From: Lytechinus variegatus
Lineage: Eukaryota; Echinodermata; Echinoidea; Temnopleuroida; Toxopneustidae
Length of the DNA stretch: 64,000 nt
Direction: 5' to 3'
Assembly: GCF_018143015.1 (NCBI RefSeq)
Contig: NC_054748.1
Location: 13,196,967-13,260,966 of the forward strand
In this document: piece by piece, positions 43,842-56,465 of the stretch
Layout of the letters: every line of letters begins with the position of its first letter
Numbering within the stretch: position 1 is the first letter of the stretch
Position numbers and translations under genes: made by a program
Notes under the pieces: model-generated
Told to the model about the DNA's origin: nothing
Seen by the model: only the letters and a program-made list of their open reading frames with translations
Databases searched by the model: none

Positions 43842-44768
43842 ATGCCTATCGTATCCTGCCCAATTCCAGGCTGCGACTATGCCACGCCGGATCTGGATGC
43901 CTCTATTGTTGCTGCCCTGCTCACGACCCACTCCACAATTCATGCCTCTGCTGGGACAGGGTCTGCTGCCAAGATAGAGAAGGTCAAGAGGCCCACCATA
44001 GTTGCAGCCGGTACTAGCGAGGACTGGGCCTATTTCACCTCTCGATGGTCCGATTATGTGGAGGCTACCAAGATTTCAGGCAAAGACAAAGTCGTGCAAC
44101 TCCTTGAATGCTGCGATGAACCTCTTCGCAAGGACCTTACAAGATCCTCTGGTGTCAGCCTCACCACCAAGTCTGAAGCTGAGGTACTGGCGGCCATCAA
44201 GAGGCTTGCTGTGCGTGAGGAAAACACCATGGTGGCTCGCGTGGCGCTACATAACATGCGTCAGGACCGGGATGAGACAGTCCGCAGCTTCGGGGCCCGG
44301 TTGCGTGGTCAGGCAGGGATCTGTAAGTTCAACATTAAGTGCCCTGGTTGCTCTATGGATGTCAACTACACTGATGAGATACTGCGGGATGCCCTTACCA
44401 GGGGAATCGCTGACCCCGAGATTCAGCTCGACCTCTTGGGGGACAAGAACCAGACCATGGACTTAGAGGACGTCTTCCAGTTCATCGAGGCGAAGGAGGC
44501 CGGCAAGCGTTCTGCTTCATCCCTCCTGGACTCTCACGTTGTGAACTCCGCTAGCAGCTCATATCGGAAAACAAAGCAAATGCACCTCAAGGAAGGCCAA
44601 GACTTGTGTAACTACTGTGGCAAGAAGGGACATGGACGGGGTGCCCCTGCTCGCGTCCGTAAGACACAATGCGATGCATATGGACACAAATGCAGGCACT
44701 GTGATAGGTTCCACCACATGGAGAACGTATGCCGAAGCAGGACAAACCTAAACGTCTCCCTCCGGTGA
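43842..44768 (+). CDS. Gag polyprotein
   Basis: 308 residues from the first ATG after the primer site (context CCACCATGC). The structural protein packages element RNA. A C2H2-like motif sits at the N-terminus (C-x4-C-x18-H-x3-H within residues 6-34). The middle resembles retrotransposon capsid, with WAYFTSRWSDYV, VALHNMRQDRDETVRSFGAR and GDKNQTMDLEDVFQFIEAKE. The C-terminus has a CNYCGKKGH half-knuckle and then a full C-x2-C-x4-H-x4-C zinc knuckle (CRHCDRFHHMENVC). After that the frame turns into VCRSRTNLNVSLR and stops; the next frame continues with a plausible sequence, so the end is probably shifted. Confidence 0.88.
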   Translation: MPIVSCPIPGCDYATPDLDASIVAALLTTHSTIHASAGTGSAAKIEKVKRPTIVAAGTSEDWAYFTSRWSDYVEATKISGKDKVVQLLECCDEPLRKDLTRSSGVSLTTKSEAEVLAAIKRLAVREENTMVARVALHNMRQDRDETVRSFGARLRGQAGICKFNIKCPGCSMDVNYTDEILRDALTRGIADPEIQLDLLGDKNQTMDLEDVFQFIEAKEAGKRSASSLLDSHVVNSASSSYRKTKQMHLKEGQDLCNYCGKKGHGRGAPARVRKTQCDAYGHKCRHCDRFHHMENVCRSRTNLNVSLR

Positions 44769-44772
44769 CCCC

Positions 44773-47700
44773 TGAGGACAGGAGAATGCTCTATTTGACT
44801 CCTTTTGCTCTGTTCATGGCTATGATCACTCCTGCGGAGGCCATGGCATTCCCCTTGATCATCATGTTTATGATAGCCTTAACCAAGCATGGATCAGAAG
44901 GAAGTCTTCCCCGCAACCCTTTGTAGATGTGACTGCTCTGGTTGTCCCTGATGACTACGAAGCTCTTGGATTTCGGCTCTCCTCCCCTACGATGCCTCAA
45001 TCTACCCCTGCTATGGCTGACACCGGATGCCAGAGCTGCTTGGCCGGCATGAAGATAATTCGCCGCCTTGGATTATGTCAACGGGACCTCATCCCCGTCA
45101 GTATGAAGATGCGAACTGCCACTAAAGGGGGCGTCAGGATTCTTGGGGCCATTCCTTTGCGTCTGTCTGGCACGGGTGCCCGAGGCCGTACCGTCCGTAC
45201 GAGACAGCTTACCTACGTCACGGACAGTTGTGATCAGCTCTTCCTCAGCCGAGAAGCTTGTGTTGGCCTTGGAATCATCTCAGATAGTTTCCCACAACTT
45301 GGTGCGACACGAGACCCGCCCCTGCAGGACATGGCTGCGGTCCTTGAGGGTCCTCATACAGGACGTGCCTGTCACTGCCCTCAACGTCAATTGCCCCCAC
45401 CGCCTCCCACCTCACTACCTTTTCCGGCAACTGAGGACAACCGTGCCAAGCTCCAGCAATTCCTCCTTGATTATTACAAGAGTAGTACGTTCAACACTTG
45501 CGAACACCAACCACTGCCCCTGATGGATGGCCCTCCCCTTAAACTGATGGTGGACCCTGATGCGGCGCCTATCGCACATCACACACCTGTGCCTGTACCA
45601 CTCCACTGGCGGGATGCAGTCAAGGCTGGGTTGGATCACGATGTTCAGCTGGGTGTGATTGAACCTGTACCTGTTGGAGAGCCTGTCACTTGGTGCCATA
45701 GGATGGTTGTGTGTGCCAAGAAGAATGGCAAACCAAGAAGGACTGTTGACTTCCAGGCCCTCAATGCTCATGCAACCCGCGAGACACACCACACTCAATC
45801 CCCTTTTCTCCAAGCGAGGTCAGTTCCACATGGCAAGAAGAAGACTGTCTGTGATGCTTGGAATGGCTACCACAGTGTACCCATCTGCCAGGAAGATCGC
45901 CATCTCACAACATTCATCACACCCTGGGGTAGATACCGCTACAAAACTGCACCTCAGGGTTACATCGCTTCTGGTGATGGCTACACCAGGCGATACGACG
46001 AAATTGTATCGGCCATCCCGTGCAAGACAAAGTGTGTTGATGACGTCTTACTCTGGGCAGACACATTAGCTGACAGCTTTTTCCAAGCAGCCAAGTGGCT
46101 AGACATCTGTGGTAGGAAAGGAATCATCCTCAACCCTACCAAATTCACACTTGGCGCGGATGTTGTTGAATTCGCAGGATTCGAAATCACTACCGACAGT
46201 GTGCGGCCATGCCAGAAATACCTGCAGGCGATCCTTGATTTCCCAGCACCTTCTAATATCACTGATGTGCGATCATGGTTGGGCTTGTCAACCAAGTATC
46301 ATATGCCTTCAGCATGACAGAAAAGATGTTACCGTTTCGTCAGCTCCTGAAGCCCAGTACGCCATTCGTGTGGACTACTGCCCTCCAGCGTGCCTTCGAC
46401 GAATCCAAGCTGTTATTGCCGGCGAGATTGAAGATGGCGTGAGGATATTCGACCCCAGCAAGCCGACCTGCCTGGCAACGGACTGGTCTAAGGATGGCAT
46501 AGGCTTTTGGCTTCTGCAGAAACACTGCACCTGCGATGGCACTATCCCCTTCTGCTGTGTCACGGGTTGGAAGGTAACACTTGTCGGGAGTCGGTTTACA
46601 CATGCTGCTGAATCCCGCTACGCCCCAGTGGAAGGCGAAGCACTAGCGTAGCGGACGCCCTCGATAAGGCCCAATACTTTGTCTTGGGATGCGAGGATCT
46701 CATCATTGCCGTGGACCACAAGCCACTCCTCAAGATTTTCGGTGACAGGGCTTTGGAGGGGATCCCTAACCCCCGCCTGCGTAATCTAAAGGAGAAGACA
46801 CTGCGGTACAAGTTCAGAATGTTCCATGTCCCTGGCGTCCGTCACAGAGCTACAGATTGCCTCTCTCGCCACCCTACAGGCAAGGCAGAGAAGTTGCACC
46901 TCCCAGATGACGTAGCCATGGTTGATGTCGTGCCCCTGTCATTCCTGCACTCACCATCGCTCATGGGGGGCCTTCGGACCTCGGACCCTTCCACTGATTC
47001 TGTTGAAGTCTGCACACTATCCTCTGCTATGTGTGCCTTGGACTCTATTCACCTCAAATCAGTTACGTGGGATAGAATGCGTTCTGCGACAGCGAGTGAT
47101 GACAACATGCAGACCCTCCTTGACCTCATCGAGTCTGGCTTGCCTGAACATCGCCATGCATTTCCTCATCCACTGCGTGAATATTTCCAGTTTCGTGAGG
47201 GACTTTCTTCGGTTGATGGAGTTATCCTCTTCAATGATCGTGTGCTCATTCCTCCTTCCCTCCGGGATGAGATCTTGACCCACCTGCATGCTGCTCACCA
47301 AGGGGTTACCTCGATGACTGCTCGTGCTGAAGCTTCTGTCTTCTGGCCTGGCATTACCCCCGCGATCAGAGCCCTACGTGCAGGATGCACTCAGTGTAAC
47401 CGGATAGCCCCATCCAATCCCAGTGCACCGCCGGCTCCCCTGATCTCGCCGGCCTTCCCCTTTCAATGTATCTGTGCAGACTATTTTCATTACAAAGGAT
47501 GCAACTATTTGGTCATAGTGGACAGGAACTCGAACTGGCTAATCGTCGAGCGATCTGCACTGGGGGCGAGTGGACTCATCACATGTCTCCGTCGTGTCTT
47601 CGCCACCTTTGGCATCCCCGATGAGCTGGCTTCTGATGGAGGCCCTGAGTTCACAGCGGTAGCTTCACGTCGTTTCCTTTCGGATTGGGGCATCCATCAT

Positions 47701-48670
47701 CGTCTTGCCTCTGTTGCATTTCCCCACAGCAACTGTCGAGCTGAGGTTGCTGTGAAGACCATCAAGCGCCTCATCATGAGCAACACGGGCACTACTGGTT
47801 CCCTTGATACGGATCACTTTCAACGGGCAATACTTCAGTATCGCAACACCCCAGACAGGGACACGAAGCTCTCCCCAGCCATGTGTGTCTTTGGCCACCC
47901 AATCCAGGACTTTATTCCTATTGCCCCTGGTAGGTACAAGCCACACAACACCTGGTCTGAGACCCTACAGGCCAGGGAAGAGGCCCTTCGCAACCGTCAC
48001 ATGAAGGGAGCAGAACGCTGGAAGGAAACACAAGCGGCTTCTTCCACTTGTTGTTGGCCACCACGTCCGCGTTCAAAACCAAACAGGGCCGCATCCTCTG
48101 AAATGGGACAAGACCGGCGTGGTGATTGAAGTACGGCAGCATGACCAATATCTAGTCCGTGTTGATGGATCCGGCCGTATCACCCTACGGAATCGCAAGT
48201 TTCTACGGCATTACACTCCGGTCCATCGGCCCTTGCCACCGAGGACGGTGGAAGATGACCTTCGTACCCGCAGTTACCCGGACACCTCATCTGCCCCGTC
48301 GACCTTGCCGCCTGCTGATGTGCCAAGCAAACTACAATCACCATCACCGTGTCCGGTTGCGCCCACCCCATCCCCTGGACAGCAACCTGGGCCCATCACC
48401 GACGCCTGTCCATCACCAGTGACGGATCAACCCGATGGCTCCCGCCGACCAGACCCTGTTGATGTCTTGTCATCCCCGGCCCGCCGTGCTGCCCCGGCTG
48501 CGGTTCCTCATGAAGCTTCCCCTTCAGTGGCTTCTAGACCACCTTCCCCTGCTCCATCGCCTGCGGATGACGGCATCGCTCCTGCTGCCACGCCAGCTTC
48601 TTCGCCCAGGCGTTCTCTCCGTCGGGCCAGTAGACCTGCATGGCACTCGGACTACGAGATGTCCCTCTAA
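44773..48670 (+). pseudogene. Pol: protease, RT, RNase H, integrase, frameshifted
   Basis: The pol frame opens after 44773. Domains in order: aspartic protease (ADTGCQS, near 45019), RT with KPRRTVDFQALN, FITPWGRYRYKTAPQGY and the catalytic VDD near 46036, RNase H (ATDWSK, AVDHKP), integrase HHCC zinc domain (HAAHQG ... CTQC) and the catalytic Asp, Asp, Glu in CADYFHY, SDGGPEF and NCRAEVAV. The tail is Pro/Ser-rich with no chromodomain. The reading frame changes near 46277, 46409 and 46648 (one base lost each time) and near 48035 (opposite shift). Frame changes also separate gag from pol near 44740 and 44790. The catalytic residues look present, but the copy cannot make Pol. Confidence 0.9.
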
Positions 48671-48895
48671 CGTGCTATGACGTCCCTTTTGTGTTCTTGG
48701 AGTTTCTGTTTTACGCGTTTCTGTTCCTGCTGGTGTTCGTGTTTCCGGTTATTTTGACGTTACGTTTTGTTTTTCTTCTACTTTTTGGAGTTAACTATTT
48801 GGAGGAGCTTTTTGATATGGACATTGCTTTTTGGACAGGGATTTCATCTTTGCCACTGACTCGTTTTTCATCGCTTCTCGTCGTGCCAAAGGCTT

Positions 48896-48904
48896 GGGGG
48901 GAGA
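48896..48904 (+). promoter_or_regulatory. Polypurine tract
   Basis: GGGGGGAGA abuts the 3' LTR at 48905 and would prime plus-strand DNA synthesis in such elements. Confidence 0.8.
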
Positions 48905-49011
48905 TAGAGGATTCTAAAACCTACTTCTACTGTTCTGCTTTCTCCACAGCTGTGAACATTGCTGATTCAGCTATCTACTGGATAAAGACAAACGGTACAG
49001 GAACCCATTTA
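48905..49011 (+). repeat. 3' LTR, 107 bp
   Basis: Copy of 43696-43801 with one extra T. It is followed at once by the CAGTG target duplication. Confidence 0.9.
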
Positions 49012-49016
49012 CAGTG

Positions 49017-50340
49017 AAGTATTAATGAATCACATCTCAACGCACGACATCGCCCGAGTTCGATATTTCCCAGATTGTTCGGAACATCGCGGATACCATA
49101 TCCACACATTAGGCGGTGTTTGCTCCGCGACATACGACGGATCCAAGAACACATGTATTGAAAGTACCCGTCAAGTGACAATGATCAGCTTGAAGGTCTT
49201 TGTCGAAAATTGGTGAACCCAGTTTCATCACCCAGTGATGAACCCAGTGAACAGCAGTTTCGTCCCAAGTTTCGGAGCTGATTAAAACTGGTATTTTGAT
49301 TCGCCAGTATTTTCGACAAAGACGTATGGGTTATTCATTGTCATGAAGGGCCATTTGACAATACATTTTCTACGTTCTTAAAGCTGTCGTGCGTCGTGAA
49401 AGTGAAAATTACCTAATTACTTTGAATCGCAAACGGTACACCACACCAACAATGGTTGGTCATGCTCTGTTTCCATTTTGTTTGAAAGTCAATTTCATAA
49501 TGGTCGTACGCAGCGGGTGGGAGTAGAAGGCAGTTCCACCACCCCCCCCCCCTAAAAGAAAATAAAAACTTACAATTTTGTAACTGAAAATTTTGACACA
49601 AATCACCAAATATTTGCAAGGGACCCGACAAGAAATACTCCCCCCCCCCTGAGAACATCGAATACTCCGCTTCCTTTCGAGTTTCTTTTAAAAAAATACA
49701 CCTCCCCCTCCCCTCCGGAAAAAAAGTTCTGCATAAAGCCATACTTTTTAAGGTTCTTTGAGGGAGGGGCGTGTTATAAGGAAAATTACCTCTGTGTGTA
49801 CTTAATATAGCGACAAAGTTGATCAAAAATTTTCGTATGAAAAAATAATATTACTACAAAAAAGATATTGATTTTTTAGGGCCCCTTATTTGTAGCCCAT
49901 GTGATCAATGTGTACTGTTTTGGGTACTTACCCCCCCCCCCTCCCCGACGACCCCATCCACCCATTTTCCTTCCCATTATCGAAAAATCCTAGCTATCGG
50001 TGTGTAGAATAAGATAATAATGTGCACATGATGATGGGAATGGCTTATTATCGCGTGACAGTTTGACTCTATTCAGACCTTTTAATTCTTCCCCTCGCTG
50101 TGAATAATATATCATAGTACAGCCCTGGATTGCACAACTGAAATAATTACTAAAATATTAATAAGTAATTAGGGGTGCAGGGGGCAACGCTGCTGTAAAT
50201 AAAAAAAAATAAAAAAGCAAAAAAAATACCTTGCATTAATTCGGTCTACGTATGCGTATGGTGTCGTGAAGTACCTCTCTGTTTCCACTGAATGGAAAGA
50301 TGTTCGACATGGTTTACCTACTTAACATGCTTAAAAGGTG
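49017..50340. other. No gene seen
   Basis: Contains C runs near 49540, 49641 and 49931 and AT-rich sequence. The 137-codon minus frame at 49413-49826 spans the C runs and has no domain. Confidence 0.5.
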
Positions 50341-53300
50341 TACCGTATGGGCACTAGCATTCAACCCGGCATGATTAAAAGATTTTGACATATTCCTGAA
50401 AAATATTTAGAAATAGTGAATTTATCTTAATTTCATACCTTTGTTATTTCCAGGGTAATCTGTTAGACAAGACCAATATGGGGAGAATTCGAATTCAAGG
50501 AGCATTTTGGGGTAAAAGTTGGGAACCGGTCTATTTCACCTAATTTGAATGTGCTGAATCTGATAAGACCGGTTCCCAAGCCAATTTTTCATGTCTTGAC
50601 CACCTAATTTGCATAAACAAAATGGCTGCCAAATTGACCATTTATAATCTTATTTCTACAATATTCTTTTATAATACTCGTTTTCGGCTAATTAATTATG
50701 CAAATTTATGCATATTTTGCAATATTATGCTATAACTTGATAATTACATCTAAAACGTTTATTATTTTGGGTACAAATAGCATTTGTATCATTATGATAA
50801 TTGTTTGGCCCTTAAATATAATATTTAGGTCAATTTTTCTATGTATTTTATCGTTCTTTGATATTTCTCTATGTTCCTGTATTTTCTACCATTTGCTTTG
50901 GATGCGTTTGATATGAGATCTTTAAAAAACTAATACCAATGGCAGACAAATATTAAGCTTCAATGATTGAATCATTTGATAAAATTCTTTTGCCACAACT
51001 GTTAATTGTACTCAGGAACAAATACACACACATGCTCCCATACCCACGCTCCCACACCCACACCTGTTATATAAAGTATATGCTTGCAAGGTATAGTAGA
51101 CATGCCCAATATAAAAACACTTTGATGCCAATCCTATAATCATCCTTCTTACCAAATTCAATGAACCCGTACGAAAAGAAAAGTTAAGAAGTTGGAAAAC
51201 CTGTAATCATGCTGAAATTAAATTTCTTGAAATAGAAATATTATGTTTTATAACAGATCTAATGATCAAATAAATGTATGACTTAGGCAGTGTAGTTTAT
51301 CAATCTGATATAAGTATCAAATATTACATTGTTAACATCCTTGTAGCAAAGTAGCAATATTATATACTTTTATTCAACTCCATCAGAACTGCAATCATAG
51401 CAGTTAACCAAAGAACAATTTGTAATTAAATGCAAAGGGTCTGTATTACTGGATCACTTAATTACTAATTGTTTGGTCATTACCGATTTATTTATTTATT
51501 TGGCAACGATACATTTTCCCCAAGTCAACCATCAAAGCGATAACTGAAAACCAAAACTTCTATCCAATCCTTGCCTTGGAAGATTCCTTGACGAACGATA
51601 CTGAATACAGAAGAGCAAATTTAAAACATGGGGCTAAACACAGATTAGCTCCAAAGTAAAAACATGGGCAAAACGGGGAGGTTTCCAGCCCAGTCACTGC
51701 CCAATGCAGAACAGATTTTCACACTGCGTCTTATAGTTAAAAAGTTCTTGGGATGCCTGATGGAGGTAAACCAGCATGTAGACAGTTGCAGAAGTCCAGT
51801 CTAGAGGTTAATCAACTCATGTAAAACAATGTCTATTCTCAGCAATTCTGTGGAGCTGGTAATGTGCAGATTGACAGACATCTGATGTGCATTTCTTCAT
51901 GCTCATTGTTCTATCAAAGACTACGCCAAGAGTTCTAGCCTTGCATACTGGAGATATATAGCTTCCTCACCTATTAAGACTAGAGTTGTAGTCATAATAA
52001 TTACGCATATATGGAGATGACAGAACAAGATACTTCGTTTTTCATCGTTAAGCTCCAGGAAGTTGACCTTCATCATGTTCATCCAACATCGAATCCCCAA
52101 TGGCAGCACCAACAACAGCAGCTGCACGAACCTCTGTATCTTTAACTTTTGGATCAAAAGTGAGGTATACACCTGGATGTCATCAGCATAGAAGTGTATA
52201 CCAAGACCATGAAGCCACGTTATAGAGCCAAGAGGAGTGATGTACAGTTTGAAGAATAAGGGACCAGGGACAGACTCCCAAGGAACTCCATAGCAAATGG
52301 TAGTCACAGGACACTGCATGCCAGTGATGAATACAGCTTCATATAGCTCTGTTAACAAGGTAGGAGGAAAGCCATTGGAGTGCAGAATCATCATTCCAAA
52401 ACAGACAGTCAGTCTTCCAAAAAGAATGACATGTTCAGTGGTATCAAAACCGGTTGTCAAGTCAAACATAACTTAGGCAACTGTTTTCCTCATAGAAAGA
52501 GATATCCTGGCTCTACAATCGAAGAAATTCTCGACCCAGACTTTGATGGTGATATATCAGACTCGCATGCCTATCAGAGCTGGGTAAGCTCTTGGATGCT
52601 GTTCGGTTTAATACCGATCAAGTGGATTAATAATCACCTACAGGAACGCCAAACATGTCAGGAACCCACCATCCTCTGAAAGATATCTTCGTTATCAATT
52701 AGAAATCTTATGAAGATATGAAGATGTGTGAATATTAGAAGTTTGATAAATGGCCAAAGGGGCATTACAAGATTCACCTTGTATTAAAAAGGTGCACTCC
52801 GAGCATTTTAACACCTGAAACAAGATCTGGTCAGACAGCAGATTCTCTCTCAAGACAAAAGTTCAGGTTTTCTCCGATCTGTGACATGATAATCGGACAT
52901 ATCTCAAGAACACAAACATGATGACTTCGATACGAACTGCCTCCGCAGAATACTTGTACTAAATTAGTTTGATTTCAACAATTAGAGATGACTTTTATAA
53001 TATGAGGCTGCCCTATCAATCAAGCCATCCAATGGAACACCAAATCGAGCTGACATTGATCATTCAACACCACGAAGGTAAAGGTGTATATCAAGCAGGG
53101 GGTGGCTGGATGCCTCCAAGTTGGATGAAGCTGCAAACCTTGATAGGACAGGTGCAGTACTGCATTGGAAAAGATATATTATGGAGATGCACATGTAATC
53201 TCTTAATGAAGTCCAATGATCAAAATTTGTTATTAAAAGGATATGCAGTGACTTATTCGTTGTGGAACTTTAGAACATCACAGCCTGGCTTTTAAAACAG

Positions 53301-54945
53301 GGAAAACGGTCTAATTGAGAGGTAAAATGAGAAATTGGTTTATAAGCGGGTTCAGTTCTGAGAATTTTTTTTTCAAAATTGGGAATATTTTACAAGCATA
53401 ATGGGGAAACACACAGGACATCTCATTTCAGCAGACTATTTTCACTTAATTTTGCTAAATAAAAACACATTTAATATATATATATCCATGTATGTGTGAT
53501 CAGATTCTGTTGGTCGGGGAATATAACTACTCCAAAGGATATTACTATGCAACTGATTGACTATTGGGAGTTGAGAATTACAGTACTCTCATGATTCGAA
53601 TTTGATAATTCATCATCTAAAATTGTAAATATGAATAAATTGATATCATACCATTTATAATAAAAATTCAAGCAATTAATAGTGACACTCGCTTGAATAC
53701 AGATAGGTTCCTGAATTTCGTTGGATCTCCACCAGTGTGGTTTTAAATGGGAAGGTACTCCCTGCACGAATTTACCTTTGCAGATGTGGGTGCATCTGTT
53801 TATGCAAATGGAGATATACGAATAACAAATGTAAAAAAAGTGATTACATAATTAAATCATTGAAGCTGATTATGTTCTGCCAGTGATAATCAATACCTTG
53901 ACAGATCCCATAACAAACATGTACAAAACAAAAGGTACAAGATAAAAAGAAATACATAAGAAATTAAAAAACAATAAAATACATTATTATTCACTGTGAT
54001 ATTATATTCTAAGGGCCGTACAATTATTTGTAATGATGCAAATGCTATTTGTACCAAAAATATGAACATTTGAGCTGAAATTAACAAATTATAGCATAAT
54101 GATCCAAAATATGCATAAATTTGCATAATTAATTAGCCGCAAGCAAAAATAACAAATTTTCCAGAAAGGTACACGTGTGTATGCAGGATTTTGCAGTACT
54201 TATGTCTGTGAAAACAAATATAATTAAAGAACATTGTCGAAATAACATTCTGAATTGTCAATTTGGCAGCCATTTTGTTTATGCAAATTAGGTGGTCAAA
54301 ACATGAGAAATTAGCTTGGGAACCGATCTTATCAGATTCAGCATATTTGAATTGTGTGAAATAGTCCGGTTCCCAGCTTTTACCCCAATATGCTTCTTAA
54401 AGTTTATATAGGCCTCTTTTTCCAGAATGGGTCTTGTCTGTTGTTGGTATTTTCTTTATCAATCTGTTGACTGTATGCGTGGAGGATCGAATTTTGAGGC
54501 GAGGGCCTTTTGCACTGAATGGCACTAGTATTCAACCTAGTGAGGATAGATAGCAAATCTCAAAAGGGTTTAGATTGCTAAATTAGATCTAGATCTATGT
54601 AAGTCTCTGGCTTAGATTAATTCCCTGTTTGGTCTCATCTCAAATGGTCTAGTCCATAGTCGGATGGGACAAGGGCAGATTGAGAGACAGGGCCATCTTT
54701 CATTGCTAGGTTGAATACTAGTGCCGACGGATTGAATACTAGTGCCAAAAACAATCGCCGTATAATTCGATCGCCCGTGCACACAGTCGACTGGAGGAAG
54801 AAAAAAAATAACGGAAAAAGAATAACCAGCATTTGCTTTTGGAAATAAGACGGGTCTGAAATCCAGGTAAATTCTATATTTCTAAATATTTGAGGGAACT
54901 CTCCAAACGGGTTGAATACTAGTGCCCTTACGGTACTCCGGGCTG
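50341..54945. mobile_element. 4.6-kb inverted-repeat element
   Basis: The outer ends GTACCGTATGGGCACTAGC and, inverted, TACTAGTGCCCTTACGGTAC are followed by inverted homology (AAATATTTAGAAATA). Inner arms about 50464-50995 and 53835-54440 are inverted copies sharing GGGAACCGGTC, CCTAATTTGCATAAAC, AAAATGGCTGCC and AATTAATTATGCAAATTTATGC. The right arm has an extra block at 54440-54850 with further GGCACTAGTATTCAACC copies. The centre holds a decayed LINE and no transposase that I recognise, so it is probably non-autonomous. Confidence 0.7.
51921..52690 (-). pseudogene. Decayed CR1-like RT fragment
   Basis: Minus-strand frame with FDTTEHVILFGRL, GVPWESVPGPLFFKLY and HFYADDIQVY, a corrupted RT palm with the catalytic ADD. 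Homology runs on through other frames to about 52690. Several substitutions at invariant sites (GVPQGS has become GVPWES) mark it as dead. Confidence 0.7.
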
Positions 54946-55250
54946 AAAATGTTTATATCTACAAAAAAAAGAGAATAGGCTTCACCAAGCAAAATGCCAA
55001 AAATGTCATCAAAATCTGATAACACATAACGAATTTATTACATCATAATTTTGGCAAGATTAAAAAAACAATTATATACTCTTCGTCATGCATATATCAA
55101 TTACATGAGCTGATTACGTCGCATCCCCGTATTTATTTTTTCTTATGTCATTACAAGTCATGACAAATATTTCATATATTCATACGGGTGTGGATGATAT
55201 TTCCCCCTTATAAAAAAAGTTGCAAAATAGAAAGGATCCCTAGGGAATAT
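54946..55250. mobile_element. Half copy of the TTAA MITE family 1
   Basis: CGGGCTGAAAATGTTTATAT, then AGCAAAATGCCAAAAATGTC and CTGATAACACATAACGAA match the left half of 9653-10234. The right half is absent. Confidence 0.6.
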
Positions 55251-56267
55251 CCGTTCACATACCAATATACGCATCATGTAGTCTGATTGCTTAAATGGCT
55301 TATATTCTAAATCTAATTAAATTTTTAATTTGGAAATGTATTTTTTTTATTCTTGAATTCCAGAGTTCCTTGTTTAATACTTGAATACTTACAAGACGTG
55401 TGTAGTGAGAGCTCCCTCAACGCCAGACATTCGTGCATTGCATCCGCATTCTATTGGTACGACTTGTATTTTCTGAATGAACTGACCTACTTATCGTTTG
55501 CACTTGAACAATAAAAATATAAATGCCAAGAATGCAAATTATTTACCTTTTAACGGCTACCGGTGTGATGACTAGTTATTCTTCACTTTATAGATTTTAC
55601 TTGAGAACCGTGAAAATACAGAACGGTTTGCATATAAGCCAGTTCGTAGTTCCATTCTGCGCATGATCAAAAGATTCTACGCATGATCAGAAGAAGGTCA
55701 TTTGTACTAAAGTGTCATGGTGCTTTAAAATCTAATGAGATAAGCACCAACTTTGATGTCCTGATTATTCATACATTTTTTTGAATTGTCGTTTTCATTT
55801 ACATCCACAAAAAAAAACAATGCTTCCACGAACGACTGGTATTTCACAGTTTGTCGAGTACATTGTGCAACATGCTAAGATATGCATTCAAAGTAGGAAT
55901 GCAACAAATACCTTCATTAAGTGTTCATTGGTGTGCTATTCTAGTCACCTGGTCTATTCAATTTCGTCATCCTGCTATGTAAGGCAAGCTTACGTAATAT
56001 CTTGCTTTGAAACCCGCCTATCATGATGAAAGAAATGAAAGGTCATTTGACCAAAATTGCCCATGAAGTAACTACGAACTGGTCTATTACACAGACATAT
56101 ATAAAAATACAGTATATATTTAAATTCGATATGGGCGCTGATTTCTTTTTTCTTGAAAAGCGTGAAATTACAGAAGGGTCAGCCTATCACAATGTACAGG
56201 ACTATACCTGAAGTATATATTCATGTACAAATTTAATAGGTGCTGGGTTTTTTATGTTGTTTTCTAA
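55251..56267. other. No gene seen
   Basis: AT-rich sequence. The 81- and 62-codon frames here lack any signature. Confidence 0.5.
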
Positions 56268-56465
56268 GTTCAATTCAATACAATTCTTTATCCATTTCCA
56301 TTCAAAACATAATACAAAGTAATATAAAGTAATACAAATCAAGTACAATTTTACAGACGAGTATTCTTACTTCGTAAAAAAAACAGTATAATATTGAGCA
56401 TAAATGAAAATGAGGGGGTCCATTAAAAAGCAAAGGTTGTTAAGTGTGGATCCCCCTTGGAAATG
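56268..56465 (-). mobile_element. 5'-truncated LINE 3' end
   Basis: In reverse complement this matches 22080-22300, including the GGGGGATCCACAC stem-loop and the TAAAAAGC-like loop, and ends in GTTCAATTCAATACAATTC. It confirms the 3' end of the LINE family at 13396-22303. Confidence 0.7.

Larger units (their letters stand above)
43691..49016 (+). mobile_element. Ty3/gypsy-type LTR retrotransposon, complete ends
   Basis: Target duplication CAGTG at 43691-43695 and 49012-49016. The LTRs are 106 and 107 bp, differing by a single missing T. Gag, protease, RT, RNase H and integrase follow in the Ty3/gypsy order. The polypurine tract GGGGGGAGA touches the 3' LTR. The pol frame is broken by single-base shifts. 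The LTR ends are TA...TA and not TG...CA. By recall, the pol sequence resembles the K02A2.6-like Gag-Pol proteins of cnidarians and other invertebrates. Confidence 0.92.

Noticed and set aside
44729..44926. 65-codon frame between gag and pol
   Set aside because: It is a mixture: the first part continues gag out of frame and the rest is a shadow of the pol frame. Not a separate protein.
49413..49826. 137-codon minus-strand frame
   Set aside because: It runs through several G/C homopolymers, has no domain, and its composition is not gene-like.
52969..53295. 108-codon frame in the centre of the 50-55 kb inverted-repeat element
   Set aside because: Considered as a transposase remnant, but no catalytic signature or zinc finger is visible.
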